64,000 nt of DNA from Ianthella basta (Eukaryota; Porifera; Demospongiae; Verongiida; Ianthellidae). The stretch spans positions 1 through 64,000 of the forward strand of contig OZ025882.1 in the NCBI GenBank assembly GCA_964019415.1, given 5' to 3'. The notes beneath the pieces are model-generated. The model saw only the letters and a list, made by a program, of their open reading frames with translations. It had not been told where the DNA came from and did no database searches. This document shows positions 44,670-58,569 of the stretch, piece by piece. Position 1 is the first letter of the stretch, and each line of letters begins with the position of its first letter. A program made the position numbers and the translations under genes.

Positions 44670-47600
44670 CTTGCCAAATCTTGCCTAATCTTACCTTGTC
44701 ATATCTTGCCAAACCTTGACTAATCTTACCTTGTCATATCTTGCCAAATCTTGCCAAATATTACCTTGTCATATCTTGCCAAATCTTGCCAAATCTTACC
44801 TTATCATATCTTGCCATATCTTGACTAATCTTACCTTGTCATATCTTGCCAAATCTTGCCAAATCTTACCTTGTCATATCTTGCCAAATCTTGCCAAATC
44901 TTACCTTGTCATATCTTACCAAATCTTTCTTAATCTTACCTTGTCATATCTTGCCAAGTCTTGCCTAATCTTACCTTGTCATATCTTGCCAAATCTTGCC
45001 AAGTCTTACCTTTAAGTTGTCATATCTTGCCAAATCTTGCCTATTCTTCCTTTTCATATCTTGCCAAATCTTGCTTAATCCTACCTTTTCATATCTTGCC
45101 AAATCTTGCCAAATCTTACCTTGTCATATCTTGCCAAATCTTGCCAAATCTTACCTTGTCATAACTTGCCAAATCTTGCCTAATGTTACCTTGTCATATC
45201 TTGCCAAATCTTGCCTAATCTTACTTTATCATATCTTGCCAAATCTTGCTTAATCTCACCTTGTCATATATTGCCAAATCTTGCCAAATAATACCTTGTC
45301 ATATCTTGCCAAATCTTGCCAACTTTTATCTTGTCATATCTTGCCAAATCTTGACTAATCTAACCTTGTCAAATCTTGCCAAAGCTTACCTTGTCTTATC
45401 TTACCAAATCTTACCTAATCTTACCTTGTCATATCTTGCCTAATCTTACCAAATCTTACCTTGTCATATCTTGCCTAATCTTTACTAATCTTACCTTGGC
45501 ATATCTTACCAAATCTTGCCTAATCTTACCTTGTCATATCTTGCCTAATCTTGCCGAATCTTACCTTGTCATATCTTGCCAAATCTTGCCAAATCTTACC
45601 CTTTCATATCTTGCCAAATCTTACCATGTAATATCTTACAAAATCTTTCTTAATCTTACCTTCATATCTTGCCAAATCTTGCCAAATCTTATCTTGTCAT
45701 ATCTTGCCAAATCTTGCCAAATATTACCTTGTCATATCTTGCCAAATCTTGCCAAATCTTACCTTGTCATATCTTTCCAAATCTTGCCTAATCTTACCTT
45801 GACATATCTTGCCAAATCTGGCCGAATCTTACCTTGTCATATCTTACCAAATCATGCCAAATCTTGCCAAATCTTAACTTGTCATATCTTGCCTAATCTT
45901 GCCAAATTCTACCTTGTCATATCTTGCCAAATCTTGCCTGATCTTACCTTGTCATATCTTGCCAAATCTTGCCAAGTCTTACCTATAAGTTGTCATATCT
46001 TGCCAAATCTTGCCTATTCTTCCTTTTCATATCTAGCCAAATCTTGCTTAATCTTACCTTCTCATATCTTGCCAAATCTTGCCAAATCTTACCTTGTCAT
46101 ATCTTGCCAAATCTTGCCTAATCTTACCTTCATATCTTGTCATATCTTGCCAAATCTTGCCTAATCTTACCTTGTCATATCTTGCCAAACCTTGACTAAT
46201 CTTACCTTGTCATATCTTGCCAAATCTTGCCAAATATTACCTTGTCATATCTTGCCAAATCTTGCCAAATCTTACCTTATCATATCTTGCCATATCTTGA
46301 CTAATCTTACCTTGTCATATCTTGCCAAATCTTGCCAAATCTTACCTTGTCATATCTTGCCAAATCTTGCCAAATCTTACCTTGTCATATCTTACCAAAT
46401 CTTTCTTAATCTTACCTTGTCATATCTTGCCAAGTCTTGCCTAATCTTACCTTGTCATATCTTGCCAAATCTTGCCAAGTCTTACCTTTAAGTTGTCATA
46501 TCTTGCCAAATCTTGCCTATTCTTCCTTTTCATATCTTGCCAAATCTTGCTTAATCCTACCTTTTCATATCTTGCCAAATCTTGCCAAATCTTACCTTGT
46601 CATATCTTGCCAAATCTTGCCAAATCTTACCTTGTCATAACTTGCCAAATCTTGCCTAATGTTACCTTGTCATATCTTGCCAAATCTTGCCTAATCTTAC
46701 TTTATCATATCTTGCCAAATCTTGCTTAATCTCACCTTGTCATATATTGCCAAATCTTGCCAAATAATACCTTGTCATATCTTGCCAAATCTTGCCAACT
46801 TTTATCTTGTCATATCTTGCCAAATCTTGACTAATCTAACCTTGTCAAATCTTGCCAAAGCTTACCTTGTCTTATCTTACCAAATCTTACCTAATCTTAC
46901 CTTGTCATATCTTGCCTAATCTTACCAAATCTTACCTTGTCATATCTTGCCTAATCTTGACTAATCTTACCTTGGCATATCTTACCAAATCTTGCCTAAT
47001 CTTACCTTGTCATATCTTGCCTAATCCGGCAAAATCTTACCTTGTCATTTCTTGCCTAATCTTGCCGAATCTTACCTTGTCATATCTTGCCAAATCTTGC
47101 CAAATCTTGCCACATCTTACCGTGTCATATCTTGCCTAATCTTGCCAAATCTTACCTTGTCATATCTTGCCAAATCTTGCCTGATCTTACGTTGTCTTAT
47201 CTTGCCAAATCTTGCTTATTCTTACTTTTTCATATCTTGCCAAATCTTGACTAATCTTACCTTGTCACATCTCGCCAAATCTTGCCAAATCTTACCATGT
47301 CATATCTTGCAAAATCTTGCCGAATCTTACCTTGTCATATCTTGCCAAATCTTGCCAAATCTTACCCTTTCATATCTTGCCAAATCTTACCATGTAATAT
47401 CTTACAAAATCTTTCTTAATCTTACCTTCATATCTTGCCAAATCTTGCCAAATCTTATCTTGTCATATCTTGCCAAATCTTGCCAAATATTACCTTGTCA
47501 TATCTTGCCAAATCTTGCCAAATCTTACCTTGTCATATCTTTCCAAATCTTGCCTAATCTTACCTTGACATATCTTGCCAAATCTGGCCGAATCTTACCT

Positions 47601-47900
47601 TGTCATATCTTACCAAATCATGCCAAATCTTGCCAAATCTTAACTTGTCATATCTTGCCTAATCTTGCCAAATTTTACCTTGTCATATCTTGCCAAATCT
47701 TGCCTGATCTTACCTTGTCATATCTTGCCAAATCTTGCCAAGTCTTACCTATAAGTTGTCATATCTTGCCAAATCTTGCCTATTCTTCCTTTTCATATCT
47801 AGCCAAATCTTGCTTAATCTTACCTTCTCATATCTTGCCAAATCTTGCCAAATCTTACCTTGTCATATCTTGCCAAATCTTGCCTAATCTTACCTTGTCA
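44670..47900 (-). repeat. 1,476-bp tandem duplication, second copy interrupted by 290 bp
   Basis: About 44670-46145 matches 46146-47900. From 44716/46192 to about 45540/47020 the offset is exactly 1476. Beyond that it becomes 1766, because about 290 bp of other satellite (roughly 47024-47314) lies inside the second copy. That extra piece is homologous to the reverse complement of the palindrome spacer near 13809-14080. Very few substitutions separate the copies. Edges approximate. Confidence 0.8.
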
Positions 47901-50068
47901 TATCTTGCCAAATCTTGCCTAATCTTACTTTTTCATATCTTGCCAAATCTTGCCTAATCTTACTTTTTCATATCTTGCCAAATCTTGCTTAATCTCACCT
48001 TGTCATATATTGCCAAATCTTGCCAAATCTTACCTTCATATCTTGTCAAATCTTGCCAAATCTTATCTTGTCATAACTTGCCAAATCTTGACTAATCTTT
48101 CCTTGTCATATCTTGCAAAAGCTTACCTTGTCATATCTTACGAAATCTTCCTTAATCTTACTTATTCATATCTTGCCAAATCTTGCTTAATCTCACCTTG
48201 TCATATCTTGCCAAATCTTGCCAAACATTACCTTGTCATATCTTGCCAAATCTTGCTCAATCTTACCTTGTCATATCTTGCTAAATCTTGCCAAATTTTA
48301 TCTTCTCATATCTTGTCAAATCTTGCTTAATATTAGCTTATCATATCTTGCCAAATCTTACCAAATCTTACCTTGTCATATCTTGCCAAATCTTGACTAA
48401 TCTTACCTTGTCATATCTTGCCAAATCTTGCCAAAAATTACCTTGTTATATCTTGCCAATTCTTGCCGAATCTTACCTTGCCATATCTTGCCAAATCTTG
48501 CCAAATATTCCCTTGTCATATCTTGCCAAATCTTGCCAAATCTTATCTTGTTATATCTTGCCAAATCTTGCCTAATCTTACTTTCATATCTTGCTTAATC
48601 TTGCCAAATCTTAACTTGTCATATCTTGCCAAATCTTGCCTAATCTAACTTTTTCATATCTAGCCAAATCTTGCTTAATCTTACCATGTCATATCTTGCC
48701 AAATCTTGCCAAATCTTACCTTCAGTTGTCATATTTTGCAAAATCTTGCCTTATCTTACTTTTCATATCTTGCCAAATCTTGCTTAATCTTACCTTGTCA
48801 TATCTTGCCAAATCTTACCAAATCTTACCTTGTCATAACTCGCCAAATCTTGCCTAATCTTGCTAAATCTTACCTTGTCATATCTTGCCAAATCTTGACT
48901 AATCTTACCTTGCCATATCTTGCCAAATCTTGCCAAATCTTACCTTGTCATATCTTGCCAAATCTTGCCAAATCTTACCTTGTCATATCTTGCCAAATCT
49001 TGCCTAATCTTACCTTGTCATATCTTGCCAAATCTTGCCTAATCTTACTTTTTCATATCTTGCCAAATCTTGCCTAATCTTACTTTTTCATATCTTGCCA
49101 AATCTTGCTTAATCTCACCTTGTCATATATTGCCAAATCTTGCCAAATCTTACCTTCATATCTTGTCAAATCTTGCCAAATCTTATCTTGTCATAACTTG
49201 CCAAATCTTGACTAATCTTTCCTTGTCATATCTTGCAAAAGCTTACCTTGTCATATCTTACGAAATCTTCCTTAATCTTACTTATTCATATCTTCCAAAT
49301 CTTGCTTAATCTCACCTTGTCATATCTTGCCAAATCTTGCCAAACATTGCCTTGTCATATCTTGCCAAATCTTGCTCAATCTTACCTTGTCATATCTTGC
49401 TAAATCTTGCCAAATTTTATCTTCTCATATCTTGTCAAATCTTGCTTAATATTAGCTTATCATATCTTGCCAAATCTTACCAAATCTTACCTTGTCATAT
49501 CTTGCCAAATCTTGACTAATCTTACCTTGTCATATCTTGCCAAATCTTGCCAAATATTACCTTGTTATATCTTGCCAATTCTTGCCGAATCTTACCTTGC
49601 CATATCTTGCCAAATCTTGCCAAATATTCCCTTGTCATATCTTGCCAAATCTTGCCAAATCTTATCTTGTTATATCTTGCCAAATCTTGCCTAATCTTAC
49701 CTTCATATCTTGCTTAATCTTGCCAAATCTTAACTTGTCATATCTTGCCAAATCTTGCCTAATCTAACTTTTTCATATCTAGCCAAATCTTGCTTAATCT
49801 TACCATGTCATATCTTGCCAAATCTTGCCAAATCTTACCTTCAGTTGTCATATTTTGCAAAATCTTGCCTTATCTTACTTTTCATATCTTGCCAAATCTT
49901 GCTTAATCTTACCTTGTCATATCTTGCCAAATCTTACCAAATCTTACCTTGTCATAACTCGCCAAATCTTGCCTAATCTTGCTAAATCTTACCTTGTCAT
50001 ATCTTGACAAATCTTGACTAATCTTACCTTGCCATATCTTGCCAAATCTTGCCAAATCTTACCTTGTC
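47830..50068 (-). repeat. 1,120-bp tandem duplication
   Basis: About 47830-48949 and 48950-50068 are nearly identical. The offset is 1120 (exactly 32 units) and becomes 1119 after a single missing G in the second copy near 49293 (TCTTCCAAATC for TCTTGCCAAATC). This is one of the youngest duplications in the window. Edges approximate. Confidence 0.85.
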
Positions 50069-50349
50069 ATATCTTGCCAAATCTTGCCAAATCTTATTTT
50101 GTCATATCTTGCCAAATCTTGCCAAATCTTACCTTGTCATATCTTATCAAATCTTGCTTAATCTTACCTTGTCATATCTTGCCAAATCTTTCCAATTCTT
50201 ACCTTGTCATATCTTACCAAATCTTGCTTAATCTTACCTTCATATATATCTTGCCAAATCTTGCCAAATCTTATCTTGTCATATCTTGCCAAATCTTGCC
50301 TAATCTTACCTTTAGTTTTCATATCTTGCCTAATCTTGCCAAATCTTAC

Positions 50350-51560
50350 CTTGTCATATCTTGCCAAATCTTGCAAAATCTTACCTTGTCATACTTTGCC
50401 AAATCTTGCCAGATCTTACTTTTCATATCTTGCTAAATCTTGCTTAATCTTACCTTGTCATATCTAACCAAATCTTGCCAAATCTTACCTTGTCATATCT
50501 TGCCTAATCTTACTTTTTCATAATTTGCCAAATCTTACTTTATCTTACCTTGTCATATCTTGCCAAATCTTGCCAAATCTTACCTTGTCATATGTTGCCT
50601 AATCTTGTTAAATCTTACCTTGTCGTATCTTGCCAAATCTTGACTAATCTTACCTTGTCATATCTTGCCTAATCTTGCCAAATCTTACTTTTTGCATATC
50701 TTGCCAAATCTTGCCAAATCTTACCTTGTCATATCTTGCCAAGTCTTGCCAAATCTTACCTTATCATATCTTGCCAAATCTTACCTAATGTTACTTTTTC
50801 ATATCTTGCCTAATCTTGACTAATCTTACCTTGTCATATCTTGCCAAATCTTGCCGAATCTTACCTTGTCATATCTTGCCAAATCTTGCCAAATCTTAAC
50901 TTGTCATTTCTTACCAAATCTTGCTTAATCTTTCCTTGTCATATCTTGCCAAATCTTGACTAATCTTCCCTTGTCATATCTTACCAAATCTTGCTTAATC
51001 TTACTTTTTCATATCTTGCCTAATCTTGCCAAATATTACCTTGTCATTCCTTGCCAAATCTTGCCAAATCTTACCTTTTCATATCTTGCCAAATCTTGCT
51101 TAATCTTATCTTGTCATATCTTGCCTAATCTTGCCAAATCTTGCCGAATCTTACCTTGTCATATCTTTCCAAATCTTGCCAAATCTTGCCAAATCTTATC
51201 TTGTCATATCTTGACTAATCTTGCCAAATCTTACCTTGTCATATCTTGCAAAATCTTGCCAAACATTACCTTGTCATATCTTGCCATATCTTGCCAAATA
51301 TTACCTTGTCATATCTTGCAAAATCTTGCCGCATAATACTTGTCATATCTTAACAAATCTTACCAAATCTTACCTTGTCATATCTTGCTAAAATCTTGCT
51401 TAATCTTGCTTAATCTTACCTCGTCATATCTTGCCAAATCTTGCCAAATCTTACCTTGTCATATCTCGCTAAATCTAGCCTAATCTTGCCAAATCTTACC
51501 TTGTCATATCTTGCCAATTCTTGCCTAATCTAACTTTTCATATCTTTCCAAATCTTGCTT
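50350..51560 (-). repeat. Paralogous segment with an empty LINE site
   Basis: This block is collinear with the LINE-bearing segment (about 19480-20198 plus 23583-24050) but has no LINE. At 51059-51074 the word tcttgccaaatcttac occurs once. To its left is the rare ACCTTGTCATTCC unit that also precedes the LINE tail at 20163-20174. To its right is the same series of units that follows the LINE 5-prime end, including TTGCCGAATC. Confidence 0.75.
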
Positions 51561-53650
51561 AACCTTACCTTGTCATATCTTGCCAAATCTTGCCTAATCT
51601 TACTTTTTCAAATCTTGCCAAATCTTGCTTAATCTTACCTTGTCATATCTTGCCAAATCTTGCCTAATCTTACTTTTTCAAATCTTGCCAAATCTTTCTT
51701 AATCTTACCTTGTCATATCTTGCCAAATCTTGCCAAATCTTACCTTGTCATATCTTACCAAATCTAGCTTAATCTTACCTTGTCATATCTTGCCAAATCT
51801 TGCCAAATATTATCTTGTCATATCTTGCGAAATCTATCCAAATATTACCTTGTCATATCTTAACAAATCTTGCCAAATCTTACCGTGTCATACCTTGCCA
51901 AATCTTGCTTAATCTTGCTTAATCTTACCTCGTCATATCTTGCCAAATCTTGCCAAATCTTACCTTGTCATATCTCGCTAAATCTTGCCTAATCTTGCCA
52001 AATCTTAGCTTTTCATATCTGGCCAAATCTAGCCTAATATTACTTTTTCATATCTTGCCATATCTTGCTTAATCTTACCTTGTCATATCTTGCCAAATCT
52101 TGCCTAATCTTACCTTGTCATATCTTGCCAAATCTAGCCTAATCTTACTTTTTCATATCATGCCAAATCTTGCCAAATCTTACCTTGTCATATCTTGCTA
52201 AATCTTGCCAAATCTTACCTTGCCATATCTTGCCAAATCTTGCCAAATCTTACCTTGTCATATCTTGCCAATTCTTGCCTAATCTAACTTTTTCATATCT
52301 TTCCAAATCTTGCTTAACCTTACCTTGTCATATCTTGCCAAATCTTGCCAAATCTTGCCTAATCTTACTTTTTCAAATCTTGCCAAATCTTGCTTAATCT
52401 TACCTCGTCATATCTTGCATAATCTTGCCAAATCTTACCTTGTCATATCTTGCCAAATCTTGCCAAATCTTACCTTGTCATATCTGACCAAATCTAGCTT
52501 AATCTTACCTTGTCATATCTTGCCAAATCTTGCCAAATATTACCTTGTCATATCTTGCAAAATCTTGCCAAATATTACCTTGTCATATCTTAACAAATCT
52601 TGCCAAATCTTACCGTGTCATACCTTGCCAAATCTTGCTTAATCTTGCTTAATCTTACCTCGTCATATCTTGCCAAATCTTGCCAAATCTTACCTTGTCA
52701 TATCTCGCTAAATCTTGCCTAATCTTGCCAAATCTTAGCTTTACATATCTGGCCAAATCTAGCCTAATATTACTTTTTCATATCTTGCCATATCTTGCTT
52801 TATCTTACCTATTCATATCTTGCCAAATCTTGCCTAATCTTACCTTGTCATATCTTGCCAAATCTAGCCTAATCTTACTTTTTCATATCTTGCCAAATCT
52901 TGCCAAATCTTACCTTGTCATATCTTGCTAAATCTTGCCAAATCTTACCTTGCCATATCTTGCCAAATCTTGCCAAATCTTACCTTGTCATATCTTGCCA
53001 ATTCTTGCCTAATCTAACTTTTTCATATCTTTTCAAATCTTGCTTAACCTTACCTTGTCATATCTTGCCAAATCTTGCCAAATCTTGCCTAATCTTACTT
53101 TTTCAAATCTTGCCAAATCTTGCTTAATCTTACCTTTTCATATCTTGCCAAATCTTGCCAAATCTTACCTTGTAATATCTTGCCAAATCTTGCCAAATCT
53201 TACCTTGTCATATCTTACCAGTCTAGCTTAATCTTACCTTGTCATATCTTGCAAAATCTTGCCAAATATTACCTTGTCATATCTTGCGAAATCTTGCCAA
53301 ATATTACCTTGTCATATCTTAACAAATCTTGCCAGATCTTACCGTGTCATACCTTGCCAAATCTTGCTTAATCTTGCTTAATCTTACCTCGTCATATCTT
53401 GCCAAATCTTGCCAAATCTTACCTTGTCATATCTCGCTAAATCTTGCCTAATCTTGCCAAATCTTAGCTTTTCATATCTGGCCAAATCTAGCCTAATATT
53501 ACTTTTTCATATCCTTCCAAATCTTGCTTAATCTTACCTTGTCATATCTTGCCAATTCTTGCCAAATCTTACCATGCCATATCTTGCCAAATCTTGCCAA
53601 ATCTTACCTTGTCATATCTTGCCAATTCTTGCCTAATCTAACTTTTTCAT
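51530..53650 (-). repeat. About three tandem copies of a 730-bp module
   Basis: The rare word TACCGTGTCATACC occurs at 51881, 52611 and 53340, giving offsets of 730 and 729. The words TTAGCTTTTCATATCTGGCC (TTAGCTTTACATATC in the second copy) and TTGCTTAACCTTACC follow the same spacing. A diverged relative lies near 25.9-26.5 kb. Edges approximate. Confidence 0.8.
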
Positions 53651-54559
53651 ATCTTTCCAAATCTTGCTTAACCTTACCTTGTCATATCTTGCCAAATCTT
53701 GCCAAATCTTACCTTGTCATATCTTGCCAAATCTTGCCTAATCTTACTTTTTCAAATCTTGCCAAATATTGCTTAATCTTACCTTGTCATATCTTGCCAA
53801 ATCTTGCCAAATCTTACCTTGTCATATCTTGCCAAATCTTGCCAAATCTTACCTTGTCATATCTTGCCAAATCTTGCCAAATCTTACCTTGTCATATCTT
53901 ACCAAATCTAACTTAATCATACCTTGTCATATCTTGCCAAATCTTACCATGTCATATCTTGCCTAATCTTGCCTAATATTACTTTTTCATATCTTGCCAA
54001 ATCTTGCTTAGTCTTACCTTGTCATATCTTGCCAAATCTTGCCAAATCGTACCTTGTCGTATCTCGCCAAATCTTGCCTAATCTTGCCAAATCTTACCTT
54101 GTCATATCTTGACAAATCTTGACTAATCTTACCTTGTCATATCTTACCAAATCTTGCCAAATCTTACATTGTCATATCTTGCCAAATCTTGCCAAATCTT
54201 ACCTTGTCATATCTTGCCAAATCTTGCCAAATCTTACCATGTCATACTTTGCCAAATCTTGCCTAATCTTACTTTTTCATATCTTGCCAAATCTTGCTTA
54301 ATCTTACCTTGTCATATCTTGCCAAATCTTGCCTAATCTTACCTTGTTATATCTTGCCAAATCTTGCCAAATCTTACTTTGTCATATCTTGCCAAATCTT
54401 GCTTAGTCTTACCTTGTCATATCTTGCCAAATCTTGCCAAATCGTACCTTGTCGTATCTCGCCAAATCTTGCCTAATCTTGCCAAATCTTACCTTGTCAT
54501 ATCTTGACAAATCTTGACTAATCTTACCTTGTCATATCTTACCAAATCTTGCCAAATCT

Positions 54560-57500
54560 TACCTTGTCATATCTTACCAAATCTTGCTTAATCTTACCTT
54601 CTCATATCTTGCCAAATCTTGCTTAATCTTACCTTGTCATATCTTGCCAAATCGTGCCTAATCTAACCTTGTCATATCTTGCCTAATCTTGCCAAATTCT
54701 ACCTTGTCATATCTTGCCAAATCTTTCTGAATCTTACTTTGTCATATGTTTCCAAATCTTGCCTAATCTTGCCAAATCTTACCTTGTCATATCTTGCCAA
54801 ATCTTTCCAAATCTTACCTTGTCATATCTCGCCAAATCTTGCCAAATCTTGTCAAATCTTATCTTGTCATATCTCGCCAAATCTTGCCAAATCTTGCAAA
54901 ATCTTACCTTGTCATATCTTGCCAAATCTTGCCAAATCTTACTCTTTCATATCTTGTCAAATCTTGCCAAAACTTGCCTTGTCATATCTTGACAAATCTT
55001 GCCAAATCTTACCTTGTCACATCTTGCCAAATCTTACTTTTTCATATCTTGCCAAATCCTGCTTAATCTTACCTTGTCGTATATTGCCAAATCTTGCCAA
55101 ATCTTACCTTGTCTGATCTCGCCAAAATTTGCCTAATCTTGCCAAATCTTACATTATCAGATTTTACCAAATCTTAACTAATCTTACGTTGTCATATCTT
55201 GTCAAATCTTGCCGAATCTTACCTTGTCACATCTTGCAAAATCTTCACTTGTCATATATTACCAAATCTTTCTTAATCTTAACTTGTCATATCTTGCCAA
55301 ATCTTGTCAAATCTTAGCTTGTCATATCTCGCCAAATGTTGCCAAATCTTGCCAAATCTTACCTTGTCATATCTTGCCAAATCTTGCCAAATCTTACTCT
55401 TTCATATCTTGCCAAATCTTGCCAAATCTTACATTGTCACATCTTGCCAAATCTTACTTTTTCATATCTTGCCAAATCCTGCTTAATCTTACCTTGTCGT
55501 ATCTTGCCAAATCTTGTCAAATCTTACCTTGTCAGATCTCGCCAAATCTTACCTAATCTTGCCAAATCTTACTTTGTCAGATCTTGCCAAATCTAAACTA
55601 ATCTTACCTTGTCATATCTTGCCAAATCTTGGCGAATCTTACCTTGTCACATCTTGCAAAATCTTAACTTGTCATGTATTACCAAATCTTGCTTAATCTT
55701 ACCTTGTCATATCTTGCCAAATCTTGCCAAATCTTATCTTGTCATATCTTGCCAAATCTTGCCAAATATTACCTTATCATATCTTGCCAAATCTTGATAA
55801 ATCTTACCTTGTCATATGTTGCCAAATCTTGCCTAATCTTAGCTTGTCATATCTTGCCTAATCTTACCAAATCTTACCTTGTCATATCTTGCCAAATCTT
55901 GCCGAATCTTACCTTTTCATATCTTGCCAAATCTTGCCAAATTTTACCTTGTCATATCTTGCCAATACTTGCCAATTTTTATCTTGTCATATCTTGCCAA
56001 ATCTTACCTAATTTTACCTTGTCATATCTTGCCAAATTTTGCCTAATCTAACTTTTTCATATCCTTCCAAATCTTGCTTAACCTTACCTTGTCATATCAT
56101 GCCAAATCTTGTCAAATCTTACCTTGTCATATCTTGCCAAATCTTGCCTAATCTTACTTTTTCAAATCATGCCAAATCTTGACTAATCTTACCTTGTCAT
56201 ATCTTGCCAAATCTTGCCAAATCTTACCTTGTCATATCTTACCAAATCTTGCTTAATCTTACCTTGTCATATCTTGCCAAATCTTGCCTAATCTAACCTT
56301 GTCATATCTTGCCTAATCTTGCCAAATTCTACCTTGTCATATCTTGCCAAATCTTTCCGAATCTTACTTTGTCATATGTTTCCAAATTTTGCCTAATCTT
56401 GCCAAATCTTACCTTGTCATATCTTGCCAAATCTTTCCAATTCTTACCTTGTCATATCTCGCCAAATCTTGCCAAATCTTGTCAAATCTTATCTTGTCAT
56501 ATCTCGCCAAATCTTGCCAAATCTTGCCAAATCTTACCTTGTCATATCATGCCAAATCTTGCCAAATCTTACTCTTTCATATCTTGTCAAATCTTGCCAA
56601 ATCTTACCTTGTCATATCTTGCCAAATCTTGCCAAATCTTACCTTGTCACATCTTGCCAAATCTTACTTTTTCATATCTTGCCAAATCCTGCTTAATCTT
56701 GCCTTGTCGTATATTGCCAAATCTTGCCAAATCTTACCTTGTCAGATCTCGCCAAAATTTGCCTAATCTTGCCAAATCTTACGTTATCAGATCTTGCCAA
56801 ATCTTAACTAATCTTACGTTGTCATATCTTGCCAAATCTTGCCGAATCTTACCTTGTCACATCTTGCAAAATCTTAACTTGTCATATATTACCTAATCTT
56901 TCTTATTCTTAACTTGTCATATCTTGCCAAATCTTGCCAAATGTTATCTTGTCATATCTTGCCAAATCTTGCCAAATTTTACCTTATCATATCTTGCCAA
57001 ATCTTGCTAAATCTTACCTTGTCATATCTTGCCAAATCTTGCCTAATCTTACCTTGTCATATCTTGCCTAATCTTACCAAATCTTACCTTGTCATATCTT
57101 GCCAAATCTTGCCGAATCTTACCTTGTCATATCTTGCCAAATCTTGCCAAATTTTACCTTGTCATATCTTGCCAAATCTTGGCAAATCTTATCTTGTCAT
57201 ATCTTGCCAAATCTTACCTAATTTTACCTTGTCATATCTTGCCAAATTTTGCCTAATCTAACTTTTTCATATCTTTCCAAATCTTGCTTATCCTTACCTT
57301 GTCATATCATGCCAAATCTTGCCAAATCTTACCTTGTCATATCTTGCCAAATCTTGCCTAATCTTACTTTTTCAAATCTTGCCAAATCTTGCTTAATCTT
57401 AGATTGTCATATCTTGCCAAATCTTGCCAAATCTTACCTTGTCATATCTTACCAAGTCTAGCTTAATCTTACCTTGTCATATCTTGCCAAATCTTGCCAA

Positions 57501-57830
57501 ATCTTACCATGTCATATCTTGCCTAATCTTGCCTAATATTACTTTTTCATATCTTGCCAAATCTTGCTTAGTCCTACCTTGTCATATCTTGCCAAATCTT
57601 GCCAAATCTTACCTTGTCGTATCTCGCCAAATCTTGCCTAATCTTGCCAAATCTTACCTTGTCATATCTCGCCAAAACTTGCCAAATCTTATCTTGTCAT
57701 ATCTCGCCAAATCTTGCCAAATCTTGCCAAATCTTGCCAAATCTTACTATTTCATATCTTGCCAAATCTTGCCAAATCTTACCTTGTCATATCTTGCCAA
57801 AGCTTGCCAAATCTTACCTTGTCATATCTT
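54560..57830 (-). repeat. 1,630-bp offset duplication
   Basis: Segments starting near 54679 and 56309 match at 1630 bp. Further on the offset falls to about 1210, because the first copy contains an internal repeat of about 420 bp (around 54940 and 55390, marked by TTACTCTTTCATATC). Related modules occur at 27.3-28.4 kb. Edges approximate. Confidence 0.7.
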
Positions 57831-58569
57831 GCCAAATCTTACCTAATCTTACTTTATCATATTTTGCCAAATCCTGCTTAATCTTACCTTGTCATATCTT
57901 GCAAAATCTTGCCAAATCTTACCTTGTCAGATCTCGCGAAATCTTGCCTAATCTTTCCAAATCTTACCTTGTCATATCTTGCCAAATCTTGACTAAACTT
58001 ACCTTGTCATATCTTGCCAAATCTTGCCGAATCTTACCTTATCACATCTTGCAAAATCTTAACTTGTCATATATTACCAAATCTTACTTAATCTTACCTT
58101 GTCATATCTTGCCAAATCTTGCCAAATCTTATCTTGTGATATCTTGCCAAATCTTGCCAAATATTACCTTATCATATCTTGCCAAATCTTGCCAAATCTT
58201 ACCTTGTCATATCTTGCCAAATCTTGCCTAATCTTACCTTTTCATATCTTGCCTAATCTTACCAAATATTACCTTGTCATATCTTGCCAAATCTTGCCGA
58301 ATCTTACCTTGTCATATCTTGCAAAATCTTGCCAAATAGTACCTTGTCATATCTTGCCAAATCTTGCCAAATCTTATCTTGTCATATCTTGCCAAATCTT
58401 GCCTAATGTTACCTTGTCATATCTTGCTTAATCTTGCCAAATCTTAACTTGTCATATCTTGCCAAATCTTGCCAAATCTTACCTTGTCATATCTTGCCAA
58501 ATCTTGCCTAATCTTATATATTCATATTTAGCCAAATCTTGCTTAATCTTACCATGTCATATCTTGCCA

